Program-made: the position numbers and the translations under genes | Notes under the pieces: generated by a model | The model's database searches: none | What the model saw: the letters and a program-made list of their open reading frames with translations, nothing else | Told to the model about the DNA's origin: nothing | In this document: positions 7,448-18,890 of the stretch, in pieces | Layout: each line of letters opens with the position of its first letter | Position numbering within the stretch: the first letter of the stretch is position 1 | NCBI GenBank assembly: GCA_025362795.1 | Contig: JANYFE010000026.1 | Coordinates: forward strand, 1 to 64,000 | Direction of reading: 5' to 3' | Origin: Rhodobacterales bacterium | GTDB taxonomy: Bacteria > Pseudomonadota > Alphaproteobacteria > Rhodobacterales > Rhodobacteraceae | DNA: 64,000 nt

Positions 7448-9817
7448 ATGAGCCTGACATTGGCACCGACCGACCGGGAGCGTGGGCTGATTTATCTTGA
7501 TCCGGCTCTGACGACGGCACCTGCGACTCATGCGCTGATCATTGGCTGCGGCCGCTTTGCCGCGCCGACGTTGCCGCCGGTCACATCGCCGCCCGTGTCG
7601 GCCCGTAAGGTTGCCGGCTGGTTTCTGGAACATGTCACGGGGCGCAGCACGGCGGGTTTTGCAAATTCCGATCGACCGCTGGCCAGTCTGGCGGTGGTGC
7701 TGTCCGAGGCGGCGGACGGGGCCTTGTCGCAGATTGAAGGTGGGCCGGTGCCACGTGCGACATTCGCCGTGATCAAGCAGGCCGTGCGCGACTGGGCGGC
7801 GCGGGCGGATTTGAACAACGGTTCGATGATGTTTCTGTTCATGGCCAGCCACGGTCAAAGCTTCAACCGGCAAACCGCGATTCTGTGTGAAGACTATGGG
7901 GCCGACACGGATGATGAATTTGCCGGGATGACCGAGGTCGAGCAATTCGTCGAGGCGATTGCCAATCTGGATGTGGCCGAAAAGCTGATGGTATTTGACT
8001 GCTGCCGGACCCCGGGCGCGTTGCCACAGAACCCGGACGGGCTGTATGGCAGCAGGTTCATGGCGAAAAAGGTCACAAGCCACGCCGCACCGCGCCGCCC
8101 GCAGGTCTTGCGGTCGACGGTGATTGGCAAAGAGGCCTACGGACTGCCGGCCCGCCCGACGCTGTTCACACAGGCCTTGCTGGATGCGCTGGGCGGGTTG
8201 GCGGCGGATTACAACGAGGATTGGCAGATCGCGACGGACAGGCTTGCAAGTGTCACGGAGCGGCTTTTGGGTCTGCACCAACTGGACGACGAACGGTTGC
8301 AGGAGCCCGAGTTTCAGTTGACGGCGGCGTTTCAGGTGGCGCAGGCCACCGCGACGGATCGGGTGACGCTGTATGTGTCATTGGACGCGCCGCTGGATCT
8401 GACCAAGGGGCGGTTGGAGATGATGTGCGATGGGGTCGTTCAGGGTGCGGCCTTGCCGCTGTCGCCGCCGTTCATGCGGTTTGATCTGCCGGGCGGGCAA
8501 TCCTTTGTCATCCGGGTGCTGGATGAGGCCGGAGTGCCAGTGGCGGAAACCAAACCCTTCAGTCCCCAACTGCCGCTGGCCTTTCGTCGGTTGCCGGACT
8601 CGCGCGGCATTCAGATCGTCCGGTCCAAGTCGCTTGATCTGACGCCAGGGCCATCGGTTCTGGCGTTGAACATTGGTCCTCACTCGCGCGGGGTGGCGCG
8701 AATTTCGGACCTGGCCGGGCACAGCCTGTCTTTGGCAGGTGAAACGCAGTCGGTCGAAGTCGCGCCCGGCACGCATCGGGTGGTCTTTACCCGGCCGGAC
8801 GGCAGGCTGTTGACCACGGATGTGGCGGTTGGTCCAGGTGAGACCATCACTCTGGATATGCCAGAGAGTGTACGTGGCTCGCCGCGTGAATGGTTGATCG
8901 ATGCGGTGCAAGCTGGGGTGATTTCGGCGGACGCCCGGCCCGGACCGGGGGCGATGGGCTTTGCCACCGAAAAAATTCAGGCGATCAGCGGCACCGAAGT
9001 TGCGGCACTTGTGACGGGCGGGCTGACGGATGCGGTGACCGCCCCCGACTTAAAGTTAATCAGAGCGCAAAGCGATGGGCGCTTCTTTCTGTATAACGTC
9101 GATGACACCCTGGCAGAGCGGTTGCGCGCCCAAAATTACGGAGCAGAGCCCACGGTGCGGGCGGCGGATTTTCCGGTGTGGGTGGTCGTGCGCACTGCGG
9201 ACTGGCGAGAGGTAGGATTTCTACCCACCCTTGGCCAGCAAGGCAAATGGCTGCAAATGCCGGGCAGGGGCGCTGATCCTTGGGGCGCTGATGTGCTGAT
9301 CGATATGGCGGCAGACAATGCCTCGCACCTCATCACCTATGTCCGCAATCAGCGCTGGGCGATGCTGCTGGCCTTTCTTGCGCGGCGCGATTTCGTCGGC
9401 GGCGGATCCGAGTATGAGGCATTGTTCCGGGACAACACCCTGCAGGTGGCGATCATGGAAAAGGTCAGCAATCCTCTTGCAGCATTTGCGGCGGCCTTGA
9501 TCGGCGTCGGGACAGGGCAGGTCGAAATGGTTGGTGTGGCCCAAAACTGGCTGCGCAATCTTGTGAACTGGTTCCCGGGCGTGCCGGACGGGCCGGTCAT
9601 TCTGGCGCGGCATTTGCTGGCGCGGGGCGAGGCGAACGCGGCCGCCGCACTGTTGAACGTGGCTTTTGCACGGGGTGTGCCGGTGTTTTCGCTATCCGTC
9701 GACTGGCTGGCGCAAGGCATGGCTGCCCTGGACCTTGCGGGCGCAGACGAGGCACGACGCTGGTCGCGGCTGGTTGATCCGGGCCGGACTTTCAGCGTGT
9801 TGCGGCTGCCGCGATAG
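7448..9817 (+). CDS. Caspase-like (C14) protein, 789 aa
   Basis: The N-terminal domain (about residues 25-255) is a caspase/metacaspase fold. It starts with the strand HALIIGCGRF, has the catalytic His in FMASHGQ (H135) and the Cys in VFDCCRTPG (C186). The middle (about 260-480) looks like two beta-sandwich segments, the second resembling a PEGA-type domain (VEVAPGTHRVVF). The C-terminal 300 residues are largely helical and unassigned. There is no signal peptide or transmembrane segment. The gene starts 3 bp after the lysozyme-like gene and ends 10 bp before the MBL gene, so it is operonic. It is a likely cysteine protease cutting after basic or acidic residues; the specificity is unknown. 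Confidence 0.85.
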   Translation: MSLTLAPTDRERGLIYLDPALTTAPATHALIIGCGRFAAPTLPPVTSPPVSARKVAGWFLEHVTGRSTAGFANSDRPLASLAVVLSEAADGALSQIEGGPVPRATFAVIKQAVRDWAARADLNNGSMMFLFMASHGQSFNRQTAILCEDYGADTDDEFAGMTEVEQFVEAIANLDVAEKLMVFDCCRTPGALPQNPDGLYGSRFMAKKVTSHAAPRRPQVLRSTVIGKEAYGLPARPTLFTQALLDALGGLAADYNEDWQIATDRLASVTERLLGLHQLDDERLQEPEFQLTAAFQVAQATATDRVTLYVSLDAPLDLTKGRLEMMCDGVVQGAALPLSPPFMRFDLPGGQSFVIRVLDEAGVPVAETKPFSPQLPLAFRRLPDSRGIQIVRSKSLDLTPGPSVLALNIGPHSRGVARISDLAGHSLSLAGETQSVEVAPGTHRVVFTRPDGRLLTTDVAVGPGETITLDMPESVRGSPREWLIDAVQAGVISADARPGPGAMGFATEKIQAISGTEVAALVTGGLTDAVTAPDLKLIRAQSDGRFFLYNVDDTLAERLRAQNYGAEPTVRAADFPVWVVVRTADWREVGFLPTLGQQGKWLQMPGRGADPWGADVLIDMAADNASHLITYVRNQRWAMLLAFLARRDFVGGGSEYEALFRDNTLQVAIMEKVSNPLAAFAAALIGVGTGQVEMVGVAQNWLRNLVNWFPGVPDGPVILARHLLARGEANAAAALLNVAFARGVPVFSLSVDWLAQGMAALDLAGADEARRWSRLVDPGRTFSVLRLPR

Positions 9818-9827
9818 AAAGGGGCAC

Positions 9828-10889
9828 ATGGTGGATTTCAAACTGACCCTGCATCAAGCGTCCGAAGGCGATGCGCTGGTTTTGGCATGGGGTGCACATC
9901 ATGCAGTGATCGATCTGGGCCGCACCGCAGACTACACTGCGTTGCGACCGTGGCTGGTGGCTGACCATGGGATCGAGCTGTTCGTCATCAGTCATATCGA
10001 CGCCGATCACATCGAGGGGGCGATGCAGTTGGTGGCAGAAGCCACGGCACCGTTCATGCCGCGCGAGGTGTGGTTCAACGGCCATGCGCAACTGGCGGCG
10101 GCCAAGGCACGGGCCAAGGTACTGGAACCGTTGAGCGTCGATCAGGGCAACAAGCTGTCTGCCGGCATTGTCCGGTTTGGCTGGCCGTGGAACGTGGCTT
10201 TTGCCGGAGGGCCGGTGTCTACCGACAGCCAGAGTCTGGGTCAGGTTTTCGACGTGGCGGGGCTGCGGGTGATCCTGCTGAGCCCTTCGGATAAAGAGCT
10301 GATAAAACTCGGCGCGACCTGGACCGCCGAGATTGAGGCTGCGTCGCTTGGTCTGGCTGACCCGGATCAGGCACCGCTAGCCCCGATGGGGTTTGAATCC
10401 TTGTCGGTGATCGAGGTTGAAAGCCTGGGCGCCAAACCGTTTGGCGCTGATACGACGCCGCCGAATGGGTCGTGTATCGCGTTTCTGGCAGAGTTTGGGG
10501 GCAAGCGGGTTCTTTTGGGTGCGGATGCGTTTCCCGGGCGCATTGCACAGTCGCTGACCGAAATGGGGTACGGTCCGCAGAACCGGTTGAAGCTGGACCT
10601 GTTCAAGTTGTGCCATCATGGCAGCAAGGCAAATCTGTCGCCGGCATTGCTGCAGATGCTGGATTGTACGCGCTTTGCCATCTCGACCGACGGAACGCGG
10701 CACCACCATCCCAATCCGGAAACCATCGCGCGGATTTTGGTTGCTGATCCGAAGCGGCAAAAGACCTTCTATTTCAACACCCGCCAGCCCAGTGCCGAGG
10801 TGTGGGATGATCCGGAACTGAGGGCAAAGTGGCGCTATGACTGCGTTTTCCCGGAGCATGGCGCGAAGGGGCTGGAGGTGCCGATATGA
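9828..10889 (+). CDS. MBL-fold hydrolase with HxDxDH motif
   Basis: A 353-residue MBL-fold protein. The metal site reads SHIDADHIEG (H56, D58, D60, H61), so the second His of the usual HxHxDH is Asp. A late LCHHGSKAN motif resembles ComEC-type members. ATG at 9828 has AAAGGGG upstream. A longer in-frame extension to 9666 would overlap the caspase gene and was rejected. It is the second MBL gene in the cluster and differs from the first (502 aa, canonical HxHxDH), which suggests different substrates or one reduced-activity paralogue. Cytoplasmic; the substrate is unknown. Confidence 0.8.
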   Translation: MVDFKLTLHQASEGDALVLAWGAHHAVIDLGRTADYTALRPWLVADHGIELFVISHIDADHIEGAMQLVAEATAPFMPREVWFNGHAQLAAAKARAKVLEPLSVDQGNKLSAGIVRFGWPWNVAFAGGPVSTDSQSLGQVFDVAGLRVILLSPSDKELIKLGATWTAEIEAASLGLADPDQAPLAPMGFESLSVIEVESLGAKPFGADTTPPNGSCIAFLAEFGGKRVLLGADAFPGRIAQSLTEMGYGPQNRLKLDLFKLCHHGSKANLSPALLQMLDCTRFAISTDGTRHHHPNPETIARILVADPKRQKTFYFNTRQPSAEVWDDPELRAKWRYDCVFPEHGAKGLEVPI

Positions 10890-10905
10890 CGTTGGCAGCG
10901 GTCTG

Positions 10906-12537
10906 ATGCCTGCGGGGCGAAACACAGCGCTAGTGATCGGCAACGGTGACTATCAGTATGCGACGCGGCTTGAATCGCCGCATGGCGATGCGCTGGCGAT
11001 GGCCAGTCTGCTGGAGCGGTTGGGGTTTGACGTGGTTGCGGGTTTTGACTGCGATTTTCACGACTTCGAGCGGCGTCTGCGGGACTTTCAGGACAGGATC
11101 GATCCGGCGGGGGTGGCTGTGTTCTATTATTCGGGACATGGCGTGGCAGAGCTGGGCGAAGCCAACCACTTGCTGCCGGTCGATGCCAAGGTACTGTACC
11201 GGGACGATCTGGGGCGGGTGACGATTCCCCTGGATGACGTGCTGACCGCGATGCGAGAGGCGGCGCGCGTCAGTCTGCTGTTTCTGGACGCCTGCCGTGA
11301 TGATCCATTTGCCGGCGCGGTCGGTGAGCTGCGCACCAAACGGGTGTTTTTGCCCAGTGTGGGCCTGGCGGCGGTGCCAAGGGAACTGCTCAATCAAGCG
11401 CTGATCGCCTTTGCTGCCGAAGAGGGCGAAGTCGCACGGGATGGCGATAGCGGCAGTTTAAGCCCGTTTACAGCGGCGCTGGTGCAACATCTGGGCAGTC
11501 CGGGTCAGGAAATCCGGTCGGTGATGACGGCCGTGCGGCGCGATGTGCGCACTGCGACGGCCAACAAACAGACCCCGTGGTCCAAGGAGTCATTGACCGA
11601 AGATTTCGTGCTGGTGCCGGCGGGCGAAACGGTCGCACCACAAAAGCCACCAGAGATGTCGGGTGGTTTTGTTCAGCGCAACGTCGGGGCGCAGAAGTTT
11701 TTGCCGGGCGTCCCGGCGGCAATGGCGGAATCGGGGCGCAGAGGGCAGTGGATTTGGCTCACCGGCGTTGTGATCGTGTTGATGGGCGCGGGTGGGTTGG
11801 CACTTTCCTTGGAGCAAAGGTCCGGCGGCCTGTGTGACAAATGGGCTCTGGGTTTCTTTCCACCCTGTCCCATCGTGACGGTGGACGACATCGCAGAGCT
11901 TGATTCGGTGTCATTTGCCCGGGCTTCTGATGCGGCAGATCGCCTTGTCCAAAAACTAAACGGCGGTTTGCTGGTGGTTGCCGAAAAGCGAGACTTGGCA
12001 AAATCACTTGTGGAGTTACTGGACCCCGGAAAACTCAAAGGATTTTCGCTGAACGGGCAGCGGAGCTTGCTGTCTGTCCTGTCGCAAATCCCTGCGACGA
12101 CCTGGCAAGGGGCGGTTTGGTTAGATCTGGCGGTGCAAACCCAAAGCCAGATCGCCAATCTGGATGGCGCGGTAAGGTCCGGCACTCTCATGTTGGCACC
12201 GGACTCACTGATGAACTTGGTCGCGTTGAAGGGCAATCTTGGGTATGTCAACCGCGCGACTCTGACCGTCTACTTTCAGTTTGCCGGCTATACGCGGCCT
12301 GCGGCGGAAGCGTTTCAGGAAAAGCTGTTTTCCCAAGGCCAATGGAAAGTTCCAGGTGTGGAACGCGAGGCAGGGGCGTCCGGGTTGAACGAAGTGCGTT
12401 ATGGCGATGCGAAGTTGCGGGTCACGGCACTGTTGCTGGCAAAGGATGTCACGACGATCACCGGCAAGACCGTGACAGTGGCAGAGATCGAACCCGCCAT
12501 ACCGGCGCTGCATCTGGAAATCTGGATAAGCCAGTAA
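10906..12537 (+). CDS. Membrane-anchored caspase-like (C14) protein
   Basis: A 543-residue protein. The N-terminal caspase fold has TALVIGNGDY, YYSGHGVAE (H78) and LFLDACRDDPF (C130). A basic/polar linker leads to one transmembrane helix at about 282-304. Behind it is a 240-residue C-terminal domain, probably periplasmic, with no recognised family. ATG at 10906 is used. The GGAGG upstream is better placed for an ATG at 10886, which overlaps the MBL stop but opens only a 6-codon frame ending at the true start (TGATG), so translation may be by coupled reinitiation. The topology places the protease inside and the C-terminal domain outside, as for a transmembrane sensor. It is the last gene of the rightward arm. 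Confidence 0.85.
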   Translation: MPAGRNTALVIGNGDYQYATRLESPHGDALAMASLLERLGFDVVAGFDCDFHDFERRLRDFQDRIDPAGVAVFYYSGHGVAELGEANHLLPVDAKVLYRDDLGRVTIPLDDVLTAMREAARVSLLFLDACRDDPFAGAVGELRTKRVFLPSVGLAAVPRELLNQALIAFAAEEGEVARDGDSGSLSPFTAALVQHLGSPGQEIRSVMTAVRRDVRTATANKQTPWSKESLTEDFVLVPAGETVAPQKPPEMSGGFVQRNVGAQKFLPGVPAAMAESGRRGQWIWLTGVVIVLMGAGGLALSLEQRSGGLCDKWALGFFPPCPIVTVDDIAELDSVSFARASDAADRLVQKLNGGLLVVAEKRDLAKSLVELLDPGKLKGFSLNGQRSLLSVLSQIPATTWQGAVWLDLAVQTQSQIANLDGAVRSGTLMLAPDSLMNLVALKGNLGYVNRATLTVYFQFAGYTRPAAEAFQEKLFSQGQWKVPGVEREAGASGLNEVRYGDAKLRVTALLLAKDVTTITGKTVTVAEIEPAIPALHLEIWISQ

Positions 12538-12539
12538 TT

Positions 12540-12836
12540 TCAGTGCTCTGGTTGAAATGGCGGTTCTGGCAACTTGATGCGCGGAGCAGGAAGGTTGTCG
12601 ACATTGCGTGCGTGCCAGTCGCCGCAATCGAATATTTGAACCTGCGCAGTGAGGCGGTCCTTCAAATGGTGCATGCCTTCGGGCACGATCAAGCGGTCGC
12701 CGCAGGTCACTTGCGGCCAACACCCTGCGACGCCGTGCATGAACGGCATCGCAGGGCAGGGACGGTCAATGACTGACACGCCAAGAACGCGGTGTTCGGG
12801 CGCAGGTATTTGCCGCGAACGAACTTTTTTAACCAC
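12540..12836 (-). CDS. Possible small hypothetical protein or fragment
   Basis: A 98-codon frame begins with GTG two bases after the katG stop and ends just beyond the caspase gene. Its codon choice looks coding-like and the protein has several Cys, Trp and His residues (for example IFDCGDWHARN). There is no recognisable ribosome-binding site or family. It could be a small gene translated by readthrough coupling after katG, or the remnant of a larger gene cut when the neighbouring cluster arrived. Nothing else is seen in the 300-bp space between the convergent genes. Confidence 0.3.
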   Translation of the reverse strand: MVKKVRSRQIPAPEHRVLGVSVIDRPCPAMPFMHGVAGCWPQVTCGDRLIVPEGMHHLKDRLTAQVQIFDCGDWHARNVDNLPAPRIKLPEPPFQPEH

Positions 12837-12838
12837 AA

Positions 12839-15169
<2,331 letters not shown>

Positions 15170-16081
15170 ATGAACAATCTGACGCTGAAGCAACTTCGCT
15201 ATTTCGAGGCACTGGCGCGGCACGGCCACTTTGGTCGTGCTGCAGAAGCCTGCGCCATCTCGCAACCCGCCTTGTCCATGCAGATTAAAGAGCTTGAAGC
15301 CGCGTTGGGGTCGGATCTTTTTGAACGTGCGGCCCGTCAGGTCCGGCTCTCAAGCTTTGGGGCAGAGTTCGCAGTACGGGCACGCGCCATTCTGCGCCAG
15401 GTTGACGAGCTGGAGGATCTGGCCCGAAGCGCCCGTGATGGATTGTTGGGGCAGTTGCGGATTGGGGTGATCCCGACGGTGGCGCCCTATCTGTTGCCAA
15501 CGCTGATTGGCAACTTGACGGCAGCAAATGCCGGGCTGGACATTCGGATTCGCGAAACGGTGACGCCCAGGCTGCTGCAGGAGTTGGCCGATGGCTGGCT
15601 GGATACTGCCATTGTCGCACTTCCGGTATCGGAACCCGCGATGACCGAGGTTGCGTTGTTTTCAGAAGAATTCGTGCTGGTGCGGCCCGCCGCCGATGCG
15701 GACAAGCCGGTGCCAGACCGGGAAATGCTGCGCGAAATGCGGCTGTTGTTGTTGGAAGAAGGTCACTGCTTTCGCGATCAGGCCTTGTCGTTTTGCAATG
15801 CCAATGCGGCACGGCCGCGCGAAATGCTGGATGCGAGTTCGCTGTCGACCCTGGTGCAGATGGTCAGTGCGGGGATCGGCATCACCCTCATTCCCGAAAT
15901 GGCTGTGGCGGTTGAAACCCGGTCCGCTGCCGTATCCGTCGTGCGTTTCAAGGCGCCGCAACCGGTCCGCACCATCGGCATGATCTGGCGCAAGACAAGT
16001 CCGTTCGCCAGGCACCTTGGCGCACTTGTCACGGAAGTGCGCCGGGCGGCGCAGGATTTGAAACACCGGCAGAACAGCTAG
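15170..16081 (+). CDS. oxyR: OxyR, peroxide-sensing LysR regulator
   Basis: A 303-residue LysR-family regulator. The winged helix-turn-helix is at about 5-65 (ALARHGHFGRAAEACAISQ). The effector domain carries the redox pair C200 and C209 (EEGHCFRDQALSFC), matching C199/C208 of E. coli OxyR in context and position. Oxidation by H2O2 forms the disulfide that switches the protein on. It is divergent from katG, its classical target. ATG has AAGGTGGG upstream. Confidence 0.95.
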   Translation: MNNLTLKQLRYFEALARHGHFGRAAEACAISQPALSMQIKELEAALGSDLFERAARQVRLSSFGAEFAVRARAILRQVDELEDLARSARDGLLGQLRIGVIPTVAPYLLPTLIGNLTAANAGLDIRIRETVTPRLLQELADGWLDTAIVALPVSEPAMTEVALFSEEFVLVRPAADADKPVPDREMLREMRLLLLEEGHCFRDQALSFCNANAARPREMLDASSLSTLVQMVSAGIGITLIPEMAVAVETRSAAVSVVRFKAPQPVRTIGMIWRKTSPFARHLGALVTEVRRAAQDLKHRQNS

Positions 16082-16163
16082 CGCCGTGTGGCGGGGCGGC
16101 ACCTCTTGCCGCCGCACCCGGCGCGGGCCACACTCAGCGGATGCACAAAGAAGGACCACGGTC

Positions 16164-17726
16164 ATGCCCGCACTGAATGAAGCCGCGCTAGAGCGGGCAA
16201 TGGATCTGCTTGCGGTGCGGTTCAAGGGGCCGGGCGGGGTCGCCGGCGTTGTCAAGGATGGCCAGGTGATCGCCCGGCGCAGCTGGGGCTTTGCCGACAT
16301 AGACCGCAGGCGTGCGATGACGCAGGGGACACGGCTGCCAATCTGTTCGATCACCAAGCAGTTTACCTGCAGTATCTTGCTGGACCAGATTGCGGACCCG
16401 GCAGGGCTGGAGGGGCAGGTGGCCACCTTTTTGCCCAACTTCCGCGACCCGCTGCCCACGGTGAAGCAGTTGTGTGACAATCAGTCCGGTCTGCGTGACT
16501 ACTGGGCGCTGACGGTGCTTCACGGGGCATTTCCCGACCAAGAGTTTCGTCGCGCCGATGCACTGCCGCTGCTGACACGAATGAAAACTGGTCATTTTCC
16601 GCCCGGCACCGCCTATTCTTACTGCAACAACAATTTCCGCATCCTCTCAGAACTGATCGAAGCCGCGACGGGTCGGCCGCTCGGCGATCTGTATGCCGAA
16701 CGCATTTTCATGCCGGCCGGCATGAAAACCGCAGTGTTGCTGCCCGACACGCGACAGCCCGCCGACGGCGTGGTGGGCTATGAAGGCAATGACGACATCG
16801 GCTTTCTGCCTGCGTCCAACGGCATTTACTGGATCGGCGACGCCGGTATTTCGGCGTCTCTGGATGACATGCTGGCCTGGGAGGGTTTTATCGATGCCAC
16901 GCGGGATGATGCCGCAGGTCTTTACAACCGGTTGTCCGCCGCGCCGGTGTTTGCGGATGGCACACCCGCCAGTTATGGCTACGGCCTGTCGCATGACAGT
17001 GTCGCGGGGCTAAAGGCAACCGGCCACGGCGGCGCATTGCGCGGGTTTCGGGCCCACCGGATGCATGTAGCATCCGAACGGCTATCAATTGTGGTCATGT
17101 TCAACCACGAGGCGGATGCCCGGGGCGCGGCCGTTGCGATTTTGGAGGCGGCGCTGGAGTTCGATGCGCCGCAGTCACAGACAGACCCGGCGGGCTGGGA
17201 TGGCCTTTGGCTGGACGATACGCAGGGACTTGTGCTGCGCACTGCTGGGGAAGCAGGCGGTGTCACATTGCGTTACGGAACCACCCCTGCGCGGTTGGCG
17301 GTCGGTCTGGACGGGGTGGCGCAAGGCGGCGGCATCACCCTGAAACACGACGGCGAAACTCTTGCGATGCGGCGGGAGACAGAAAACCTAACCGTTATCG
17401 CACGGCGCCTGGACCCCGTGCAGGTTGCCGACGGTCGGATGATAGCCAGCCGGTATTGGTCTGATGAACTGGAGGCCGGTCTGGTCATCGATACGCGGGA
17501 CGGCGCGACCTTCGCCGGTTTTGACGGCATGCTTGGACTTGGCCCGATGGAGCGGATGTATCCGGTGGCATCTGATGTCTGGGTCATCACGACCCGCCGG
17601 TCAATGGACGCTTCGCCGCCAGGGGACTGGACGGTTCAGGTGCGCCGCGATGCAGAAGGCGCGATCAGCGGTCTGGTGCTGGGTTGCTGGCTGGCGCGTA
17701 ACATTGGGTATCGGCGGGTCGGCTGA
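16164..17726 (+). CDS. dap: D-aminopeptidase, serine hydrolase of the beta-lactamase fold
   Basis: A 520-residue protein, the length of the Ochrobactrum anthropi D-aminopeptidase DAP. It has S62-x-x-K65 (ICSITKQF), Y153-C-N155 (YSYCNNNF) and a late HGGALRGF motif, the three active-site motifs of penicillin-recognising enzymes at the DAP numbering. The C-terminal 200 residues form the two extra beta-barrel domains of that family. It removes N-terminal D-amino acids from peptides. ATG at 16164 follows AAGGACC and gives exactly the family length. No signal peptide, so cytoplasmic. It follows oxyR by 82 bp, possibly cotranscribed. Confidence 0.85.
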   Translation: MPALNEAALERAMDLLAVRFKGPGGVAGVVKDGQVIARRSWGFADIDRRRAMTQGTRLPICSITKQFTCSILLDQIADPAGLEGQVATFLPNFRDPLPTVKQLCDNQSGLRDYWALTVLHGAFPDQEFRRADALPLLTRMKTGHFPPGTAYSYCNNNFRILSELIEAATGRPLGDLYAERIFMPAGMKTAVLLPDTRQPADGVVGYEGNDDIGFLPASNGIYWIGDAGISASLDDMLAWEGFIDATRDDAAGLYNRLSAAPVFADGTPASYGYGLSHDSVAGLKATGHGGALRGFRAHRMHVASERLSIVVMFNHEADARGAAVAILEAALEFDAPQSQTDPAGWDGLWLDDTQGLVLRTAGEAGGVTLRYGTTPARLAVGLDGVAQGGGITLKHDGETLAMRRETENLTVIARRLDPVQVADGRMIASRYWSDELEAGLVIDTRDGATFAGFDGMLGLGPMERMYPVASDVWVITTRRSMDASPPGDWTVQVRRDAEGAISGLVLGCWLARNIGYRRVG

Positions 17727-17917
17727 ACGGGTTTCTTGTCAACTGGCGGGGCGTTCTGCGCGGACAAACGGTTTCGAAACAGCTTGCACCGTGCCTCCGG
17801 GAACTTGCGTAAAGATACCGCAGGGCAGGGTGTGGCGGTTTGGGCTTTGGCACCTCCCGCGACCCGCGCACCATGCTGCCATCCTGTCCGCACCCAAATG
17901 TCGGCGCAGCGCGCATA

Positions 17918-18880
17918 TCATGTTGTCCGCTTTTCCCGGCCATACAGCAGCAGCATGGCGATGATCACCATACCATAAATGATCTGCCGGCCGAACTCTG
18001 CCATTTGCATGACCGACAAGATGGATTGCAGCAGCGTGATCAGGATCACCCCCGCAATCGTGCCGATATAACTGCCGCGCCCGCCAAGGATCGAGGTGCC
18101 GCCCAAAACGACGGCGGCAATCGCGGGCAGCAAGTAGGCGTCGCCCATCGACTGCGCCGCCTTGCCGGCATATCCGGCCAGCAGAACCCCGGCAAAAGCG
18201 GCCAGCCCGCCACACAGGGCAAACCCCAGCATGATCACCCGCTGCGTCGGAATACCGGACAGATAGGCCGCACTTTCCCGGTTGCCTATGCCATAGACCG
18301 CCCGGCCAAACGTGGTGCGGTTCAGCAAGATCACTGCCAGCACGCCCACCACAATCCATACCAGCACCGCATTCGGCAGACCGAAGATCAGATTGCCAGC
18401 CGCCAGATACTTCATCGCAGGCGATGCCGTATCCTGCGGCGAAAACCCACCCGTGTAGGCCACCATCAGTCCTTGTGCGACCGCGTTTACGGCAAGCGTC
18501 ACGATCATCGAGGGGATGCGCAGATAGGCCACCCCCACCCCGTTCACCAGACCCATCAGCACTCCGACAAAGATGCCGAACGGGACCGCCAGAACTTGAC
18601 CCGCCGGACCATAGGCCGTCGCCGCCGATGCCATCATCGCCCCCATCGTCACCGCCCACGGCACTGACAGGTCGATCTGCCCCATCAGGATCACCATCAT
18701 CATCCCGGTGGCGATGATGCCCAGAAACGCCCCGACCTTCAGTTGCTGCAACAGATAGGCGGGCGACAGGAAGTTGGTGGAATAGATGCTGCCGATCAGC
18801 AGCAGCACGATGATGCAGCCGAACGCAGTGGCGACGGGCATGTCGACGCGGCTTTTCCAACGGGCGAATGTGGCGGCCAT
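17918..18880 (-). CDS. Sugar ABC transporter permease (RbsC/CUT2 type), second
   Basis: A 320-residue inner-membrane permease with 8-10 hydrophobic segments. It carries the family motifs MGQIDLSVPWAV near the N terminus and LGGTSILGGRGS in the C-terminal half. It is the last of a leftward four-gene operon: binding protein, ATPase, permease, permease. ATG at 18880 lies 10 bp after the previous permease stop. The two unlike permeases probably form a heterodimer, as in YtfT/YjfF-type systems. The sugar is not deducible. Confidence 0.9.
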   Translation of the reverse strand: MAATFARWKSRVDMPVATAFGCIIVLLLIGSIYSTNFLSPAYLLQQLKVGAFLGIIATGMMMVILMGQIDLSVPWAVTMGAMMASAATAYGPAGQVLAVPFGIFVGVLMGLVNGVGVAYLRIPSMIVTLAVNAVAQGLMVAYTGGFSPQDTASPAMKYLAAGNLIFGLPNAVLVWIVVGVLAVILLNRTTFGRAVYGIGNRESAAYLSGIPTQRVIMLGFALCGGLAAFAGVLLAGYAGKAAQSMGDAYLLPAIAAVVLGGTSILGGRGSYIGTIAGVILITLLQSILSVMQMAEFGRQIIYGMVIIAMLLLYGREKRTT

Positions 18881-18890
18881 GTCCCGGCTC

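Noticed and set aside
469-12537. Interpretation as an AVAST (Avs) defence system because MBL and protease genes are present
   Set aside because: No STAND NTPase or other nucleotide-binding sensor gene was found in the cluster; Avs systems need one.
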